A stretch of DNA of 64,000 nucleotides from Candidatus Binatia bacterium (GTDB taxonomy: Bacteria > Desulfobacterota > Binatia > UBA9968 > JAJDTQ01), in assembly GCA_022824205.1 (NCBI GenBank), contig JAJEAI010000198.1:17498-81497 (forward strand), in the 5' to 3' direction. Made by a program: the position numbers and the translations under genes. The first letter of the stretch is position 1, and every line of letters starts with the position of its first letter. Positions 33,817 to 43,350 of this stretch are shown here, in pieces. The notes under the pieces are model-generated. The model was given only the letters and a program-made list of their open reading frames with translations, was not told the DNA's origin and searched no databases.

Positions 33817-34877
33817 ATTCCCCGCACGGGCGCGAGTGCGTCCTCGGCGAAGCGCTGCATCGATTCCTTGATGTGGTCGTGGGCGACGCTGCCGATGTTC
33901 ATCCACGCGAGCACGTGGCCGGCGCCCGTGTCACGGGCCAGCTCGCCGATCCGCTCCACCACCTGATCCGCCGTGCCGATGGCGGCGAAACCGTTGCACA
34001 CCCGCTCGAAGGTCACGCCGCCCGCGGCGGCATTGGCGCGCAGCCGTTCCGGCAGCGGACGCCCTTGCGCCAGGAGCCACTGAGCGTAGCTCCCGCGGGT
34101 CTCGCGGATCACGTCGTAGTAGCTCATGACGCCGGCTTCGGAACGCTCGCGCGCTTCGCTCTCCGTGCCGCCCACGTGCATGGGCAGAAGCAGGCCCAGC
34201 TCGTACGCCTCCGGGTCGTGGCCGTGCTCCGCGAGCCCTTCCCGGTAGGCGGCGGAGAACTCGCGCAACTCCTCGGCCGTGCGCACGTGCACGGGGATGA
34301 ACAGGTTCAGGCCCATGCGCGCGGCGAAGTTCACGCCGTCGAGGGAGCTGGCAGCGGTGTACAGCGGCGGGTGCGGCCGCTGCACCGGCTTGGGGTTGGC
34401 GACGATGTTGGGAATCCGGAAGAAGCGCCCCTGGTAATCCACCGACTCCTCGGTCCACGCCAGCCGGATGATCTCGATGCTCTCCTGCATGAGGTCGCGC
34501 ACGTGCTCGTGCTCCACGCCGAAGCACTCGTAGGCGCGGGTGTGGGGATGGCCGCCGCCGGCGGCGAAGCACATCCGCCCGCCGCTCAGCACGTCGAGGG
34601 TGGCGGCCTGCTCGGCGAGCTGCATGGGATGGTGGATGGGCAGCGTGTTGACCGCCACCCCGAGGCTCAGCCGGCGGGTCCGCTGGCTGGCGGCCCCCAG
34701 GACGACGTAGGGAGCGGACAAGAGCGAGAAGCTGGGCGTGAAGTGGATCTCCGCCACCCAGTAGCCGTCGTAGCCGAGCGCGTCGCCCAGCTCCGCCTGG
34801 TCGAGGAACTGTTCCAGCAACTCCGCGGGCACGCTTCCCGACGGGCACTGGATCTCGGTAAACAGGCTCACCTTCAT
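33813..34877 (-). CDS. LLM class flavin-dependent oxidoreductase (bacterial luciferase-like)
   Basis: 354 residues from the ATG at 34,877 with GGAGA upstream; a longer frame to 34,937 adds an untypical N-terminus. The fold is seen in MKVSLFTEIQCP, LGVAVNTLPIHHPMQLAEQA (about residues 70-90), and the F420/FMN-binding GGRMCFAAGGGHP. These monooxygenases or F420 reductases oxidise aldehydes, terpenes, nitriloacetates or dibenzothiophene sulfones. The gene ends tail-to-tail with 33,523 and is not in an obvious operon. A second, unlike LLM enzyme is at 38,193. Confidence 0.9.
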   Translation of the reverse strand: MKVSLFTEIQCPSGSVPAELLEQFLDQAELGDALGYDGYWVAEIHFTPSFSLLSAPYVVLGAASQRTRRLSLGVAVNTLPIHHPMQLAEQAATLDVLSGGRMCFAAGGGHPHTRAYECFGVEHEHVRDLMQESIEIIRLAWTEESVDYQGRFFRIPNIVANPKPVQRPHPPLYTAASSLDGVNFAARMGLNLFIPVHVRTAEELREFSAAYREGLAEHGHDPEAYELGLLLPMHVGGTESEARERSEAGVMSYYDVIRETRGSYAQWLLAQGRPLPERLRANAAAGGVTFERVCNGFAAIGTADQVVERIGELARDTGAGHVLAWMNIGSVAHDHIKESMQRFAEDALAPVRGI

Positions 34878-35032
34878 CGATCGGTTCTCCACGGCTTGCC
34901 CGCGCGCCCTGCCGGCGACAGGCCCGCGCGAGTTCAAGAGTCACGTCTGGAAACGGGACGCGGCTTCCACGGCGGTGGACGGCGAGCCCACCGAGTTCTA
35001 TACCCAAAAGGCTTCGGGAAACAAAACCGCTC

Positions 35033-36247
35033 ATGGGAACCCTGCTGAGCCGGCTGTTCGCCGGATTGCGCTACCGCAACTACCGTCTCTATTGGCTGGG
35101 ACAGCTCTCCTCCGTGCTGGCGCTCAACATGGAGATGGCGGCGCAGGCATGGCTGGTGTTCCTGTTGACGGACTCGCCGCTGATGCTGGGGGTGGCCGGG
35201 ATCGTCTACGCCGTGCCGCGGGTGTCGCTGGTGCTGGTGGGCGGAGCCGTCGCCGACCGGGCCGACAAGCGCCGCATCATGGTGTGCACCCAGTCGGTGT
35301 TGGCCCTGGCCTATCTCGTGCTGGGCCTGTTGATTCTGACCGACCGCGTCGTGTTCTGGCACGTGCTGGTGTTCGCGTTCAACTCGGGCCTGATGCGGTC
35401 GTTCGACCGCCCCAGCCGCTATGCGCTGCTGCCGGAGATGGTGCCGCGGGAGGAGATCGCCAACGCCGTGGCGCTGGGCAGCTCGGTGTGGCAGGCGTGC
35501 CGCCTGGTGGGACCCGGCCTGGCCGGCCTGCTCATCCACTGGTTCGGCGTGGGCCACACCTTCATCGCCTGCTTCGTCAGCTCCGCGGCGGCGGTGGCGC
35601 TGTGGGCGTTCATCCGTACCCGCCCCCTCATCGGGCAGCCCCAGGGCGGCGTGTGGCGCAACATCCTGGCCGGCCTCGACTTCGTGCGCCGCAACCAGCT
35701 CTTCTACAGCCTGCTGGGGCTCACGTGCTTCAACAGTCTCTTCGGCATGTCCTACGTGATCCTGCTGCCGGTGTTCGCGCGCTCCATCCTGGAAGTAGAT
35801 TCCCGCGGCTTCGGGCTGCTCCAGTCGTTCTCCGGCGTGGGCGCCCTCATCGGCACCCTGATCGTCGCCTACCTGGCCCAGGCCGGACGCCGGGGCTGGC
35901 AGGTGCTGGTGGGATCGGCGATCTTCGGCTCGCTGCTCATGCTGTTCGCGTACTCGTCCTCGTTCGCGCTGTCGCTGGGCCTGATCTTCTTCCTGGGCCT
36001 GTTCAACCAGATCTACCTCACCTCCATCAACACCATCCTCCAACTGAACCTGCCCAACGACCTGCGCGGCCGGGTGCTCGGGCTCTTCGGACTCACCTGG
36101 GACCTCATGCCCCTGGGCGGCGCCATCTCGGGCACCGTCGCCGAGTTCGCCGGAGCCCCCACGGCCGTGGCCATGGGTGGTTTCCTGGTGGCGGCGCTGG
36201 GGCTCTATGGCCTGGCGCGGCTGCCGGCGGTGCGGGAGATCGAGTGA
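35033..36247 (+). CDS. MFS transporter (DHA3/EntS-like exporter)
   Basis: 404 residues, about twelve membrane helices. The first cytoplasmic loop has [10 protein letters not shown], an MFS motif A variant (usual G-x-x-x-D-R-x-G-R-R/K), and the opening [17 protein letters not shown] fits DHA3 drug and siderophore exporters. It could expel a toxic intermediate or secondary metabolite. It lies between the luciferase-like gene and a convergent secreted-protein gene, with no partner operon. Confidence 0.9.
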   Translation: MGTLLSRLFAGLRYRNYRLYWLGQLSSVLALNMEMAAQAWLVFLLTDSPLMLGVAGIVYAVPRVSLVLVGGAVADRADKRRIMVCTQSVLALAYLVLGLLILTDRVVFWHVLVFAFNSGLMRSFDRPSRYALLPEMVPREEIANAVALGSSVWQACRLVGPGLAGLLIHWFGVGHTFIACFVSSAAAVALWAFIRTRPLIGQPQGGVWRNILAGLDFVRRNQLFYSLLGLTCFNSLFGMSYVILLPVFARSILEVDSRGFGLLQSFSGVGALIGTLIVAYLAQAGRRGWQVLVGSAIFGSLLMLFAYSSSFALSLGLIFFLGLFNQIYLTSINTILQLNLPNDLRGRVLGLFGLTWDLMPLGGAISGTVAEFAGAPTAVAMGGFLVAALGLYGLARLPAVREIE

Positions 36248-36257
36248 AGCGAACGCT

Positions 36258-36977
36258 TTACCGCTGAGGCCATGCGTTGATCATCCCCTGCTCCGGCACA
36301 TAGCGGTACTTGTGATCCAGCACGTGCCGCCCCCTGGATCGGGACATGCGCCAGTACTCGAACTCCAGGGCGGACAGGTTGTGGTCCCCGTCAAACTCCA
36401 TCGTGTATATCTTCAAGGCCGTGCTCGCACACTCGCGCCGTTCGCCGGGTACCCATCCGTAACCGGCGGGAAACTTGCACCGGCCTGTCTTGCGGTAGGT
36501 GCGTTCCCTCCCGTTCCGGATCTCGTAGACCCGGCCAATCCCCTTACCATGGCACTCGAAGTACTGTGTCTTCGATCCGTTTACCTTTGCACGAGCCCAG
36601 ATCTGCCGGCCCTTCCACTCCTTGGGACCCCGGATGGTGGTGGCACTGCGCCCGTTGACATGAAAGAGGGTGTCCGCCGCGTGCATGCACGGTGCATCCT
36701 TGTTGCCGTCCCACTTGGCCCCGCTCCACAAGTGATAGGGGATGAAGAGTTGACGAGTCTCACAATCATACAGGTGGGCGAGGTTCCAAGGTGCTGCATC
36801 CTTCTTGGGCTCCGTGCAGGCCAACTCGTGCAGCGCAGAGGCGTCCTGCACCACGGCAAGATGAGAAAAGCCGTGCACCGCCGAAGCCGCGGCGAACCAT
36901 GCCATCGCGAGGGTCCAGGCGACGGCCCATGCGCCGAAACGCGAGGGGCTTGCAAATTGATTCGGCAGCGTGCGCAT
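36258..36977 (-). CDS. Putative secreted protein, unknown function
   Basis: 239 residues. The N-terminus has basic residues and a hydrophobic core ([21 protein letters not shown]), consistent with a Sec signal peptide. The mature part contains six or so Cys (CTEP, DCETR, PCMHAA, FECHG, GRCKFP, RECAS), which could form disulfides, and is rich in Trp and Tyr. It is divergent from htpX; the 51 bp between them hold the inverted repeat CGCTAT-CTT-ATAGCG (36,982-36,996), a possible shared operator. Function unknown. Confidence 0.65.
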   Translation of the reverse strand: MRTLPNQFASPSRFGAWAVAWTLAMAWFAAASAVHGFSHLAVVQDASALHELACTEPKKDAAPWNLAHLYDCETRQLFIPYHLWSGAKWDGNKDAPCMHAADTLFHVNGRSATTIRGPKEWKGRQIWARAKVNGSKTQYFECHGKGIGRVYEIRNGRERTYRKTGRCKFPAGYGWVPGERRECASTALKIYTMEFDGDHNLSALEFEYWRMSRSRGRHVLDHKYRYVPEQGMINAWPQR

Positions 36978-37028
36978 TGTACGCTATCTTATAGCGCCCG
37001 ATACTTGCGAGAGGAAGGGAACAGGTCC

Positions 37029-37931
37029 ATGAAACGCGTGTTCTTGCTGCTGATTACCAACATCGCGATCCTGGTGGTGCTGAGCATCGTCATCAGCGTG
37101 CTCGGCCTCGACCGGATGCTCTACCAGAGCGGGCTCAACCTCGGCCCGCTCCTGGCGTTCTCGTTCATCTTCGGCATGGGCGGCTCGTTCATCTCGCTGG
37201 CCATCTCCAAGTGGATGGCCAAGATGGCGGTGGGGGCCGAGGTCATCGAACAGCCTCGGAACAACACCGAGAGCTGGCTCGTCAACACGGTGCACCAGCA
37301 CGCCCAGGCCGCGGGCATCGCGATGCCGGATGTGGCCATCTACGATTCGCCGGAGCCCAACGCCTTCGCCACGGGTCCGAGTCGCAGCAACTCGCTGGTG
37401 GCGGTGAGCACCGGCCTCCTGCGGAGCATGAACGCGGACCAGGCCTCGGCCGTGCTGGCGCACGAGGTCGGCCACGTGGCCAACGGCGACATGGTGACGC
37501 TGACGCTCATCCAGGGCGTGCTCAACACCTTTGTGATCTTCCTGTCCCGGGTGATCGGCTTCATCGTGGACCGCGCGCTCCACAGGGACGGCGAGGGCGG
37601 CTACGGCATGGGCTACTTCATCACGGTGATCGTCTCCCAGATCCTGCTGGGCATCCTCGCCAGCATCATCGTCTACTGGTTCTCGCGCCGTCGCGAGTAC
37701 CGGGCCGACGCGGCCGGCGCGCGGCTGGCGGGCACGGCCAACATGATCGGCGCCCTGCAGGCCCTCCAGCGGAGCGTGGAGCCGGAGCACATGCCCGAGC
37801 AGCTCGCCGCCATGGGCATCTCCGGCGTGCGCAAGGGCGGCATGCGGATGCTCTTCGCCAGCCATCCGCCCATCGAGGACCGCATCGCCGCGCTGCGGGA
37901 AGGGCGCCATATGCAGGGCCTGGGTTCCTAG
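37029..37931 (+). CDS. htpX: HtpX-type membrane zinc metalloprotease
   Basis: 300 residues, standard for HtpX, with two N-terminal helices ([38 protein letters not shown]) before the catalytic domain. The zinc motif HEVGH is at H145, E146, H149 and the third Glu is in RRREYRAD (E223). Two further helices lie between them (residues ~165-180 and ~195-217). HtpX degrades misfolded membrane proteins with FtsH and is often controlled by envelope stress. A start from ATG 37,029 is supported by GGAAGGGA about 10 bp upstream. Confidence 0.95.
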   Translation: MKRVFLLLITNIAILVVLSIVISVLGLDRMLYQSGLNLGPLLAFSFIFGMGGSFISLAISKWMAKMAVGAEVIEQPRNNTESWLVNTVHQHAQAAGIAMPDVAIYDSPEPNAFATGPSRSNSLVAVSTGLLRSMNADQASAVLAHEVGHVANGDMVTLTLIQGVLNTFVIFLSRVIGFIVDRALHRDGEGGYGMGYFITVIVSQILLGILASIIVYWFSRRREYRADAAGARLAGTANMIGALQALQRSVEPEHMPEQLAAMGISGVRKGGMRMLFASHPPIEDRIAALREGRHMQGLGS

Positions 37932-37951
37932 GCACGTTACGGTGGATTCCT

Positions 37952-37978
37952 GTAGGGGCGACCGCGGGTCGCCCCTAC
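37952..37978. repeat. GC palindrome, GGGGCGACCGCGGGTCGCCCC family
   Basis: GTAGGGGCGACCGCGGGTCG then CCCCTAC, a palindrome with flanking GTA and TAC. It is 20 bp after the htpX stop and may end that transcript. A degraded REP (GTCATTCCTGCGAAAGCGGCGATGACA) follows at 38,033-38,059. The 261-bp gap to the next gene holds nothing else. Confidence 0.75.
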
Positions 37979-38192
37979 AAGCCATTGCAGCGCAAGTCAC
38001 CGCACCGCGCAAGCCATCGCACCGCGCCGTCCCGTCATTCCTGCGAAAGCGGCGATGACACATACTACAGCGCGTGACAATCCGACCGATGTGCGCAGCG
38101 GAGGCTCCCGCGCTGCCGCTGCCATTGCCTTGCCGCCGCGAGCGAATCCCGATACATCCCCTCTTGACCGGGCATAGCGAAAGGGGGACCGG

Positions 38193-39272
38193 ATGGCGAT
38201 TTTCTCCGGGGAGTTCGGGCTGCAGTTCGTGCTGCAGGCGGCATCCTACTACACCACGCGGGAGCTGGCGGACCTGGCGGCGTTGGGAGCGGAACGGGGG
38301 TTCAAGCAGGTCTGGCTCAGCGACTCGTTGCGCTACCGCAACGTCCTGACCGTGGCCACCGCCATCGCGGCGCGCGCGCCGATCAAGGTGGGCACCGCCA
38401 TCCTGGTGCCCTATTTTCGCAATCCCATCGACGTGGCCGACTCGGTGCTGGCCATCTCCGAACTGACCGACGGACGCGAGATCAGCCTCGGCATCGCCAA
38501 GGGCAGCAAGGGGCAGGTGCCGCAGTACCTGGAGATGCGCAAGCCGTTCCGCGTGGTGCGGGAGACCGTGACGTTTCTCGGCGCGCTGTTCCGCGGCGAG
38601 GAGGTCCGGTTCGACGAGTACCCCTCCCTGTGCGACTATTTCCACATGAACCCCCGCGGACACATCGAGCTGGTGCGTCCGCCGGCGGCGCCGGTGCGCT
38701 TCTACGGCGGCGGCGTGGGGCCGCGCTTCCTGGCCATCGCGGGCGAGACCATGGAAGGCGTCCTCATGGGCGGCTACTTCATCTCCATGCACAAGCTCGG
38801 TCGGCTGGAGCAGGCCATGGCGGGGGCGGACGCGGCGGCGCGGGGGGTGGACCCGGACAAGAAACTGCGCAAGGTGTGCGAGATCAACCTGGCGGTGTCG
38901 GAGGAGCCGGAACTGGCACTGGCCGAGGCGAAGAAGTACTCGGCGCACCACATGGTGAGCCTCCAGGCCCTGGGCTACAGCCCCGAGGAGTTCGAACGCA
39001 TCGGCATCGACTATGAGCGGGTCAACCGCATCCGCGAGGCGCTTCACTCGGGCATGACCATCGAGCAGGCGTCGCGGGAGCTTGTGACGGACGCCATGCC
39101 GCGTGCCTGCTTCGTCGCCGGCCGGCCGTCGGACTGCGTGGAGCCCATCCTGGAGCTGGCGGCCGAGGCCGAGCGCCTGGGATTCGAGCAGATCTCGTTC
39201 GCCAAGCTCGGACGGGACTACGCCTCGGTCATCCGCTTCCTGAGCGACGAGGTCATTCCGAGGTTGTCGTAG
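38193..39272 (+). CDS. LLM class flavin-dependent oxidoreductase (F420/FMN type)
   Basis: 359 residues; GAAAGGGGGACCGG precedes the ATG. It matches luciferase-like and methylene-tetrahydromethanopterin reductase-like enzymes: FSGEFGLQFVLQAAS at the N-terminus, VWLSDSLRYRNV (near 50), IKVGTAILVPYFRNP (near 66), then EISLGIAKGSKGQVPQYLE (near 103). Substrate unknown. The MFS transporter at 39,308 follows 35 bp later and may export the product. Confidence 0.88.
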   Translation: MAIFSGEFGLQFVLQAASYYTTRELADLAALGAERGFKQVWLSDSLRYRNVLTVATAIAARAPIKVGTAILVPYFRNPIDVADSVLAISELTDGREISLGIAKGSKGQVPQYLEMRKPFRVVRETVTFLGALFRGEEVRFDEYPSLCDYFHMNPRGHIELVRPPAAPVRFYGGGVGPRFLAIAGETMEGVLMGGYFISMHKLGRLEQAMAGADAAARGVDPDKKLRKVCEINLAVSEEPELALAEAKKYSAHHMVSLQALGYSPEEFERIGIDYERVNRIREALHSGMTIEQASRELVTDAMPRACFVAGRPSDCVEPILELAAEAERLGFEQISFAKLGRDYASVIRFLSDEVIPRLS

Positions 39273-39307
39273 CGCCGTTCCCGCGCGAGACCAACGGGCA
39301 CGTCCTC

Positions 39308-40588
39308 TTGAACGCCTCAGTCGCCGAACCCGCTTCCGCCCGCACGGCGCGGCTCAACCGCACCTATCCGTGGGTCGTGCTGGGCATCTCGTTCATGACC
39401 GTCGCCGCCGCTTTCGGTTGCCGCGCGGCGTTCGCGCTCTTCTTCGTGGCGGTTCTCGATGAGTTTCACTGGAGCCGTGGGTTGGCCGCCGGCGCGCTTA
39501 CCCTGGGCTCGGTGGCGTGGACCTTCTCCGCGCCGGTGTGGGGGCAGATGCTGGACCGCCTGGGGCCCAGGGTGGTGTTCCCGGCGGGCGCCGGCCTCAT
39601 GGCGGCCGGATTCGCCGTCAGCTCCATGACCCACGCCGTCTGGCACTACTACCTGGGCATGGGGCTTCTGGTGGGGCTCGGCTTCGCCGCGCTGCCCATG
39701 ACTTCCCAGGCCACGGTCATCACCAACTGGTTCGTTCAGAAGCGCGGCATGGCCATGGGCATCGCGGCGTCGGGTATAGGCGTCGGGATCTTCCTGGTGG
39801 TGCCGGCCACGGAGTGGCTGATCGTCGCGTTCGGCTGGCGCAACGCGTATCTGGTGCTGGCCGGCGTGATGCTGGCGGCGGTGGTGCCGCTCAACCTGTT
39901 CTTCCAGCGGCGCAGGCCACAGGACCTGGGACTGCTTCCGGATTTCGGCGCCGCCACGGAAGCGGCAAGCGGAGGTCCGCGCCGGGCGCGGGAAGACGGC
40001 GTGACCCTCGCCGGGGCGCTCCGCAACTACCGGTTCTGGGCGCTGGCCGGGGGGTTCGTGCTGGGCGCCATCCCCGTGCACATGGTGCTGGTGCACCAGG
40101 TGGCCGCCATGGTGGACGTGGGACTGTCGCGCGACTTCGGAGCCTGGGTACTCGCTCTCACCGGGTTCTTCACCACCTTCACCATGATCGGCATGGGGAC
40201 GCTCTCGGACCGGATCGGCAGCGAGCGCGCCTACACCATCGGCAGCATGGCCTTGGTGGGCGGGATCCTGGTCATCCTGTACCTCGACCGGATGTCGGAG
40301 TTCGCTGTGGTGTCCCTGTATCCGCCGCTGTTCGCGGTGGGTTTCGGGTCGCGCCAAGGACTCTATCCGACCATCGCCGCCGACATCTTTCATGGCAAGC
40401 ATTTCGGCTCGATCATCGGCCTGCTGGCCCTCAGCATAGGAACCGGCGCGGGCGTCGGCCCCTGGCTGGCGGGCTACCTCCACGACGTTTCGGGCAGCTA
40501 TGCCAGCTCGGGCTGGATCGGCATCGTGCTGTGTGTGCTATCGTTGGTGTGCATCTGGATCGTAGCCCCCAGCAAGGGGGCGGATTGA
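39308..40588 (+). CDS. MFS transporter (OFA-like)
   Basis: 426 residues, TTG start, about twelve helices. The pattern GQMLDRLGPRVVFPAGAGL is MFS motif A, and the overall form resembles the oxalate/formate-antiporter and monocarboxylate group. It follows the LLM gene by 35 bp and may belong to the same transcript. Its stop TGA lies at the edge of the repeat element 40,585-40,942. Confidence 0.9.
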   Translation: MNASVAEPASARTARLNRTYPWVVLGISFMTVAAAFGCRAAFALFFVAVLDEFHWSRGLAAGALTLGSVAWTFSAPVWGQMLDRLGPRVVFPAGAGLMAAGFAVSSMTHAVWHYYLGMGLLVGLGFAALPMTSQATVITNWFVQKRGMAMGIAASGIGVGIFLVVPATEWLIVAFGWRNAYLVLAGVMLAAVVPLNLFFQRRRPQDLGLLPDFGAATEAASGGPRRAREDGVTLAGALRNYRFWALAGGFVLGAIPVHMVLVHQVAAMVDVGLSRDFGAWVLALTGFFTTFTMIGMGTLSDRIGSERAYTIGSMALVGGILVILYLDRMSEFAVVSLYPPLFAVGFGSRQGLYPTIAADIFHGKHFGSIIGLLALSIGTGAGVGPWLAGYLHDVSGSYASSGWIGIVLCVLSLVCIWIVAPSKGAD

Positions 40589-40942
40589 CCTCGATGTTGC
40601 AGAAACTGGAAGCATGGAGAGGCCGGGAGGCAAGCGGGATGGGTTTGGAAGGGCAAAGGCGATTGTTGGGAGGCTGCCCGCCTCTCCACCCCTGGATTCC
40701 CGCTTGCGCGGGAATGACGACTCGAGGGTTTGACACCTGTTCTTGTTCCGGGCGACGTTTTGACACAGCCTGGAAAGCAGGAATCCAGGGGTGGGGAGGA
40801 GCCAACTGGCCGGTGTCCCCGCCCACGCGCCGCCTGGATTCCCGCCCCCGATCAGAGTCGAGGGCAAGCTTGCGCGGGAATGACGATTTGTAGAGCGTGC
40901 TTCGGGCCGTTCTTCACCAACTTTTTCAACATTGGGGTTAAC
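40585..40942. mobile_element. MITE-like intergenic element, copy 1
   Basis: From TTGACCTCGATGTTGCAG at the MFS stop to CAACATTGGGGTTAAC. The ends resemble those of the element at 46,805-47,113, in opposite orientation: GGTTACCCC..TGTTGCA versus its complement. Shared internal blocks include GAAACTGGAAGCATGGAGAG (here 40,601-40,620) and the AAGCACGC..CTACAAATCGTC flank of the REP. It carries two REP copies: one near 40,690-40,720 and one with the loop insert at 40,833-40,885. No coding frame is evident. Presumably moved in trans by a transposase not in this window. Confidence 0.6.
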
Positions 40943-40971
40943 AGGAGAGGACAAGAGTATCGGGAGACACC

Positions 40972-41952
40972 ATGCCGAAGACGCTGATCATAGACGCGCA
41001 TCATCACTGGATGCCCGAGGAACACTACCGGAACCCCGATCCCCTGATCCGTGACGGCGAGGCCGTGGTGCGGCGGCCCGACCGGTTCGGCATCCGCAGG
41101 GGAGGGGTGCAGCTCTTCGGCCCCCCCGCCATGACCGCGGACATGGCCGCGCAGATCGAGGAGATGGACAAGGTGGGGATCGACCGGGCCGTGCTCCACG
41201 TAGGCTGCTGGGTGGACTGGATCGACGTTCCGGCGGCGCGCTTCATCAACGACGAGATGGCCCGGCTCGTGGAGCGGTTCCCCGGCCGCATCATCCCGCT
41301 GGCGCACGTGCCCGCGCTGGAGGCCGGGGGCCGCCGGGAGCTCAAGCGCGCGGTGCGGAAGCTCGGCTTCCGCGGCGTCGGCATCAACACGCACATCCAC
41401 GGCGCGCTGCTGGACGACAAGCGCTACCACCCGTTCTACAGGCTCGTCTCCGACCTGGACATCCCCATCTTTGTGCACCCGTCCTCGGAGCTGCCGCTGG
41501 CGCACCCCCACGGCATGGAGCAGTTCAACCTCACCCGCAACCTCGGGCGTGCCATGGACAACACCATCAACATCGTGCGCCTGATGCTGAGCGGCACGCT
41601 GGAGAAGTTCCCCAAGCTGCGTTTCGTATTCACCCACCTGGGCGGCGCCTGGTTCGCGCTCCGCAACCGCCTGAACCCGTCCTTCTGGGACAAGCGGGAG
41701 CAGGGCTATTTCGACAAGTTCCAGCACCGCATCTTCATCGACACCGCGCCCCCGTTCTGGCGCCCGCTGGAGATCCGTTTCGCCATGGACATGGTGGGCG
41801 AGGACCAGGTGCTCATGGGCAGCGACTTCCCCACCATCGACCGCCTCGGCGACGCCGTCGCCATCGTCAAGGCCGTCAAGGCCAGCGCCGCGGTCAAGCG
41901 CAAGCTGCTGGGCGGCAACGTGGCCCGGCTGTTCCCGGAGAACGGCTGCTGA
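40972..41952 (+). CDS. Amidohydrolase family protein (TIM-barrel, ACMSD-like)
   Basis: 326 residues. The metal site opens with IIDAHHHWMP (D-x-H-x-H-like), the mid-barrel His is in IFVHPSSE, and the late Asp is in LMGSDFPT. This is the amidohydrolase_2/ACMSD pattern for decarboxylation or hydrolysis of ring acids. It is only 22 bp before the amidinotransferase-fold gene, on the same strand, so the pair looks like an operon. Confidence 0.88.
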   Translation: MPKTLIIDAHHHWMPEEHYRNPDPLIRDGEAVVRRPDRFGIRRGGVQLFGPPAMTADMAAQIEEMDKVGIDRAVLHVGCWVDWIDVPAARFINDEMARLVERFPGRIIPLAHVPALEAGGRRELKRAVRKLGFRGVGINTHIHGALLDDKRYHPFYRLVSDLDIPIFVHPSSELPLAHPHGMEQFNLTRNLGRAMDNTINIVRLMLSGTLEKFPKLRFVFTHLGGAWFALRNRLNPSFWDKREQGYFDKFQHRIFIDTAPPFWRPLEIRFAMDMVGEDQVLMGSDFPTIDRLGDAVAIVKAVKASAAVKRKLLGGNVARLFPENGC

Positions 41953-41974
41953 GGGCAGGGGAGGGGAGCCCGCC

Positions 41975-42739
41975 GTGAAAGTCCTGATGTGCCCGCCGCT
42001 CCACTACGAGCCCGCCCCCGGCGAGGATCCCTCCGCCGCCATGGCCGAGTGGCGCGGGCTCTACCGCCTCCTGCGCGACGAGCTGGACGTGCAGGTGGAC
42101 CTGCTGGAACCCCGGCCCGGCATGCCCAAGCTCGTGGTCGCCGCCAGCGGCGGCTTCGTCTGGAAGAACACCTTCATCGCCGGCCGAGCGCGCGACGGGT
42201 CGCGGCGCCCGGAAGCCGAAGCGTGGGCGAACTTTTTTCTGGTGCGCGGCTACGCCGTGCCGGAATTGCCCGAGGGCTGTCCATTCGATGGAGAAAGGGA
42301 TCTGGTGGTAGCGGACGGAACTCTGTTCGTGGGTTGCCGCCCCGACGACGACCTGGCCTCTCACCGAGCGCTTTCGGAGATACTCGAGCGCGAAGTCCAC
42401 TCGCTACGCCTGTCCGACCGTTGGGACTGGCCCCTCGACACCTGCCTGTGTCCGCTGGGCGACGACAAGGCGCTCTACCATCCCGGGGCCTTCCTCGCGG
42501 AAGCCCGCAAGATTCTGGAGGACAGCCTGCCGGGAATGAAGCCGATGGATGCGGACGAGGCCCGACGCCTCGGCTGCAACGCGCTCGCAGCGGAAGGGAG
42601 TGTGATACTGCCGGAGGGTTGCGAGTCCACGGCCGCCCGGCTGGAACGGGAGGGCTTTCAGGTCCATGCCCTTCCGTTGAGGTGCTACGCCCGGCACGGC
42701 GCCGGTCCCAGAGCATTGGCGCTGAAGATCGAGGATTGA
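41975..42739 (+). CDS. Amidinotransferase/DDAH-fold protein lacking catalytic Cys and His
   Basis: 254 residues, GTG start with GGGGAGGGGAG upstream. The fold is recognised from MKVLMCPPLHYE, LLEPRPGMPKLVV, LDTCLCPLGDDKALYHPGAF (about 154-173) and the end GCNALAAEGSVILPEGCEST. In DDAH and arginine deiminase relatives the catalytic His is in 'HLDT' and the nucleophile Cys in the last 'CLTL' loop. Here these read PLDT (P153) and RALAL (A247 at the Cys site), so both are gone. An active enzyme of the usual type is unlikely; a pseudoenzyme or binding role is possible. It is coupled to the amidohydrolase upstream. Confidence 0.75.
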   Translation: MKVLMCPPLHYEPAPGEDPSAAMAEWRGLYRLLRDELDVQVDLLEPRPGMPKLVVAASGGFVWKNTFIAGRARDGSRRPEAEAWANFFLVRGYAVPELPEGCPFDGERDLVVADGTLFVGCRPDDDLASHRALSEILEREVHSLRLSDRWDWPLDTCLCPLGDDKALYHPGAFLAEARKILEDSLPGMKPMDADEARRLGCNALAAEGSVILPEGCESTAARLEREGFQVHALPLRCYARHGAGPRALALKIED

Positions 42740-42786
42740 GTCCGTGGGCTCCGTCGCCTGCCCGGTTGATGGCTTCGTTGCGCTGT

Positions 42787-43350
42787 TCACGCGGTTTGCC
42801 CAATACGCGTCCGATATTCTTGACAGGCGGCTTTCAGAGAGGACGGCGCGGGTTCGCGTAGTCGCCTTTGCTGGCACATCCCCACAAGTGAGTCGACATG
42901 AGGGCCACAATCTCGTGGTCGTGCGAGCCGAGGATAGTCCTGTCTCGATTCGTTGACCGTTTCGCCGGCCAAATAGGCCAGCCAAGTCTCGATGCTCCAC
43001 GTCGGCACGAAGACGGCGACATGGTCCGCGTTGTCCCTTGGCGATACCGACGCTCGGTCACATGCCTCGTCGAGCGCCGTCAACCGAGCATTGACGCCTT
43101 CTGCGTCGCCATCCAGCATGGCCACAAGCTCACAGCCTACCCGGTTTCTGTTCCTGCGATACGCCTCGATCTCCTTCGGAAATTCCTCGCGGACGAATTG
43201 CTCGGCTGAACCTTTGGCCAGTGGGGATCTCTTGACTCGTAGTTGACGCCCCTTCCAGCCCATGGACGTAAAGAAACGTCTCAGGAAAGCTTCGTGCTGT
43301 TGATCCTCACACAGCAGGATGAGTTGGACTTGCCGCTTCACCGCTCCCAC
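42787..43350 (-). CDS. TOPRIM-like DUF4276-type nuclease partner
   Basis: 187 residues, GTG start inside the end of the ATPase gene (13-bp overlap), so it is co-translated. The N-terminal strand LILLCEDQQHEAF has the TOPRIM Glu (E15), and AMLDGDAEG supplies the DxD (D80, D82). This arrangement is found in OLD-family and AriB-type nucleases and in DUF4276. Paired with the AAA ATPase it resembles OLD/PARIS-like phage-defence cassettes, with the ATPase sensing or gating and this protein cutting nucleic acid. The pair's identity as defence is inference. Confidence 0.65.
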   Translation of the reverse strand: MGAVKRQVQLILLCEDQQHEAFLRRFFTSMGWKGRQLRVKRSPLAKGSAEQFVREEFPKEIEAYRRNRNRVGCELVAMLDGDAEGVNARLTALDEACDRASVSPRDNADHVAVFVPTWSIETWLAYLAGETVNESRQDYPRLARPRDCGPHVDSLVGMCQQRRLREPAPSSLKAACQEYRTRIGQTA

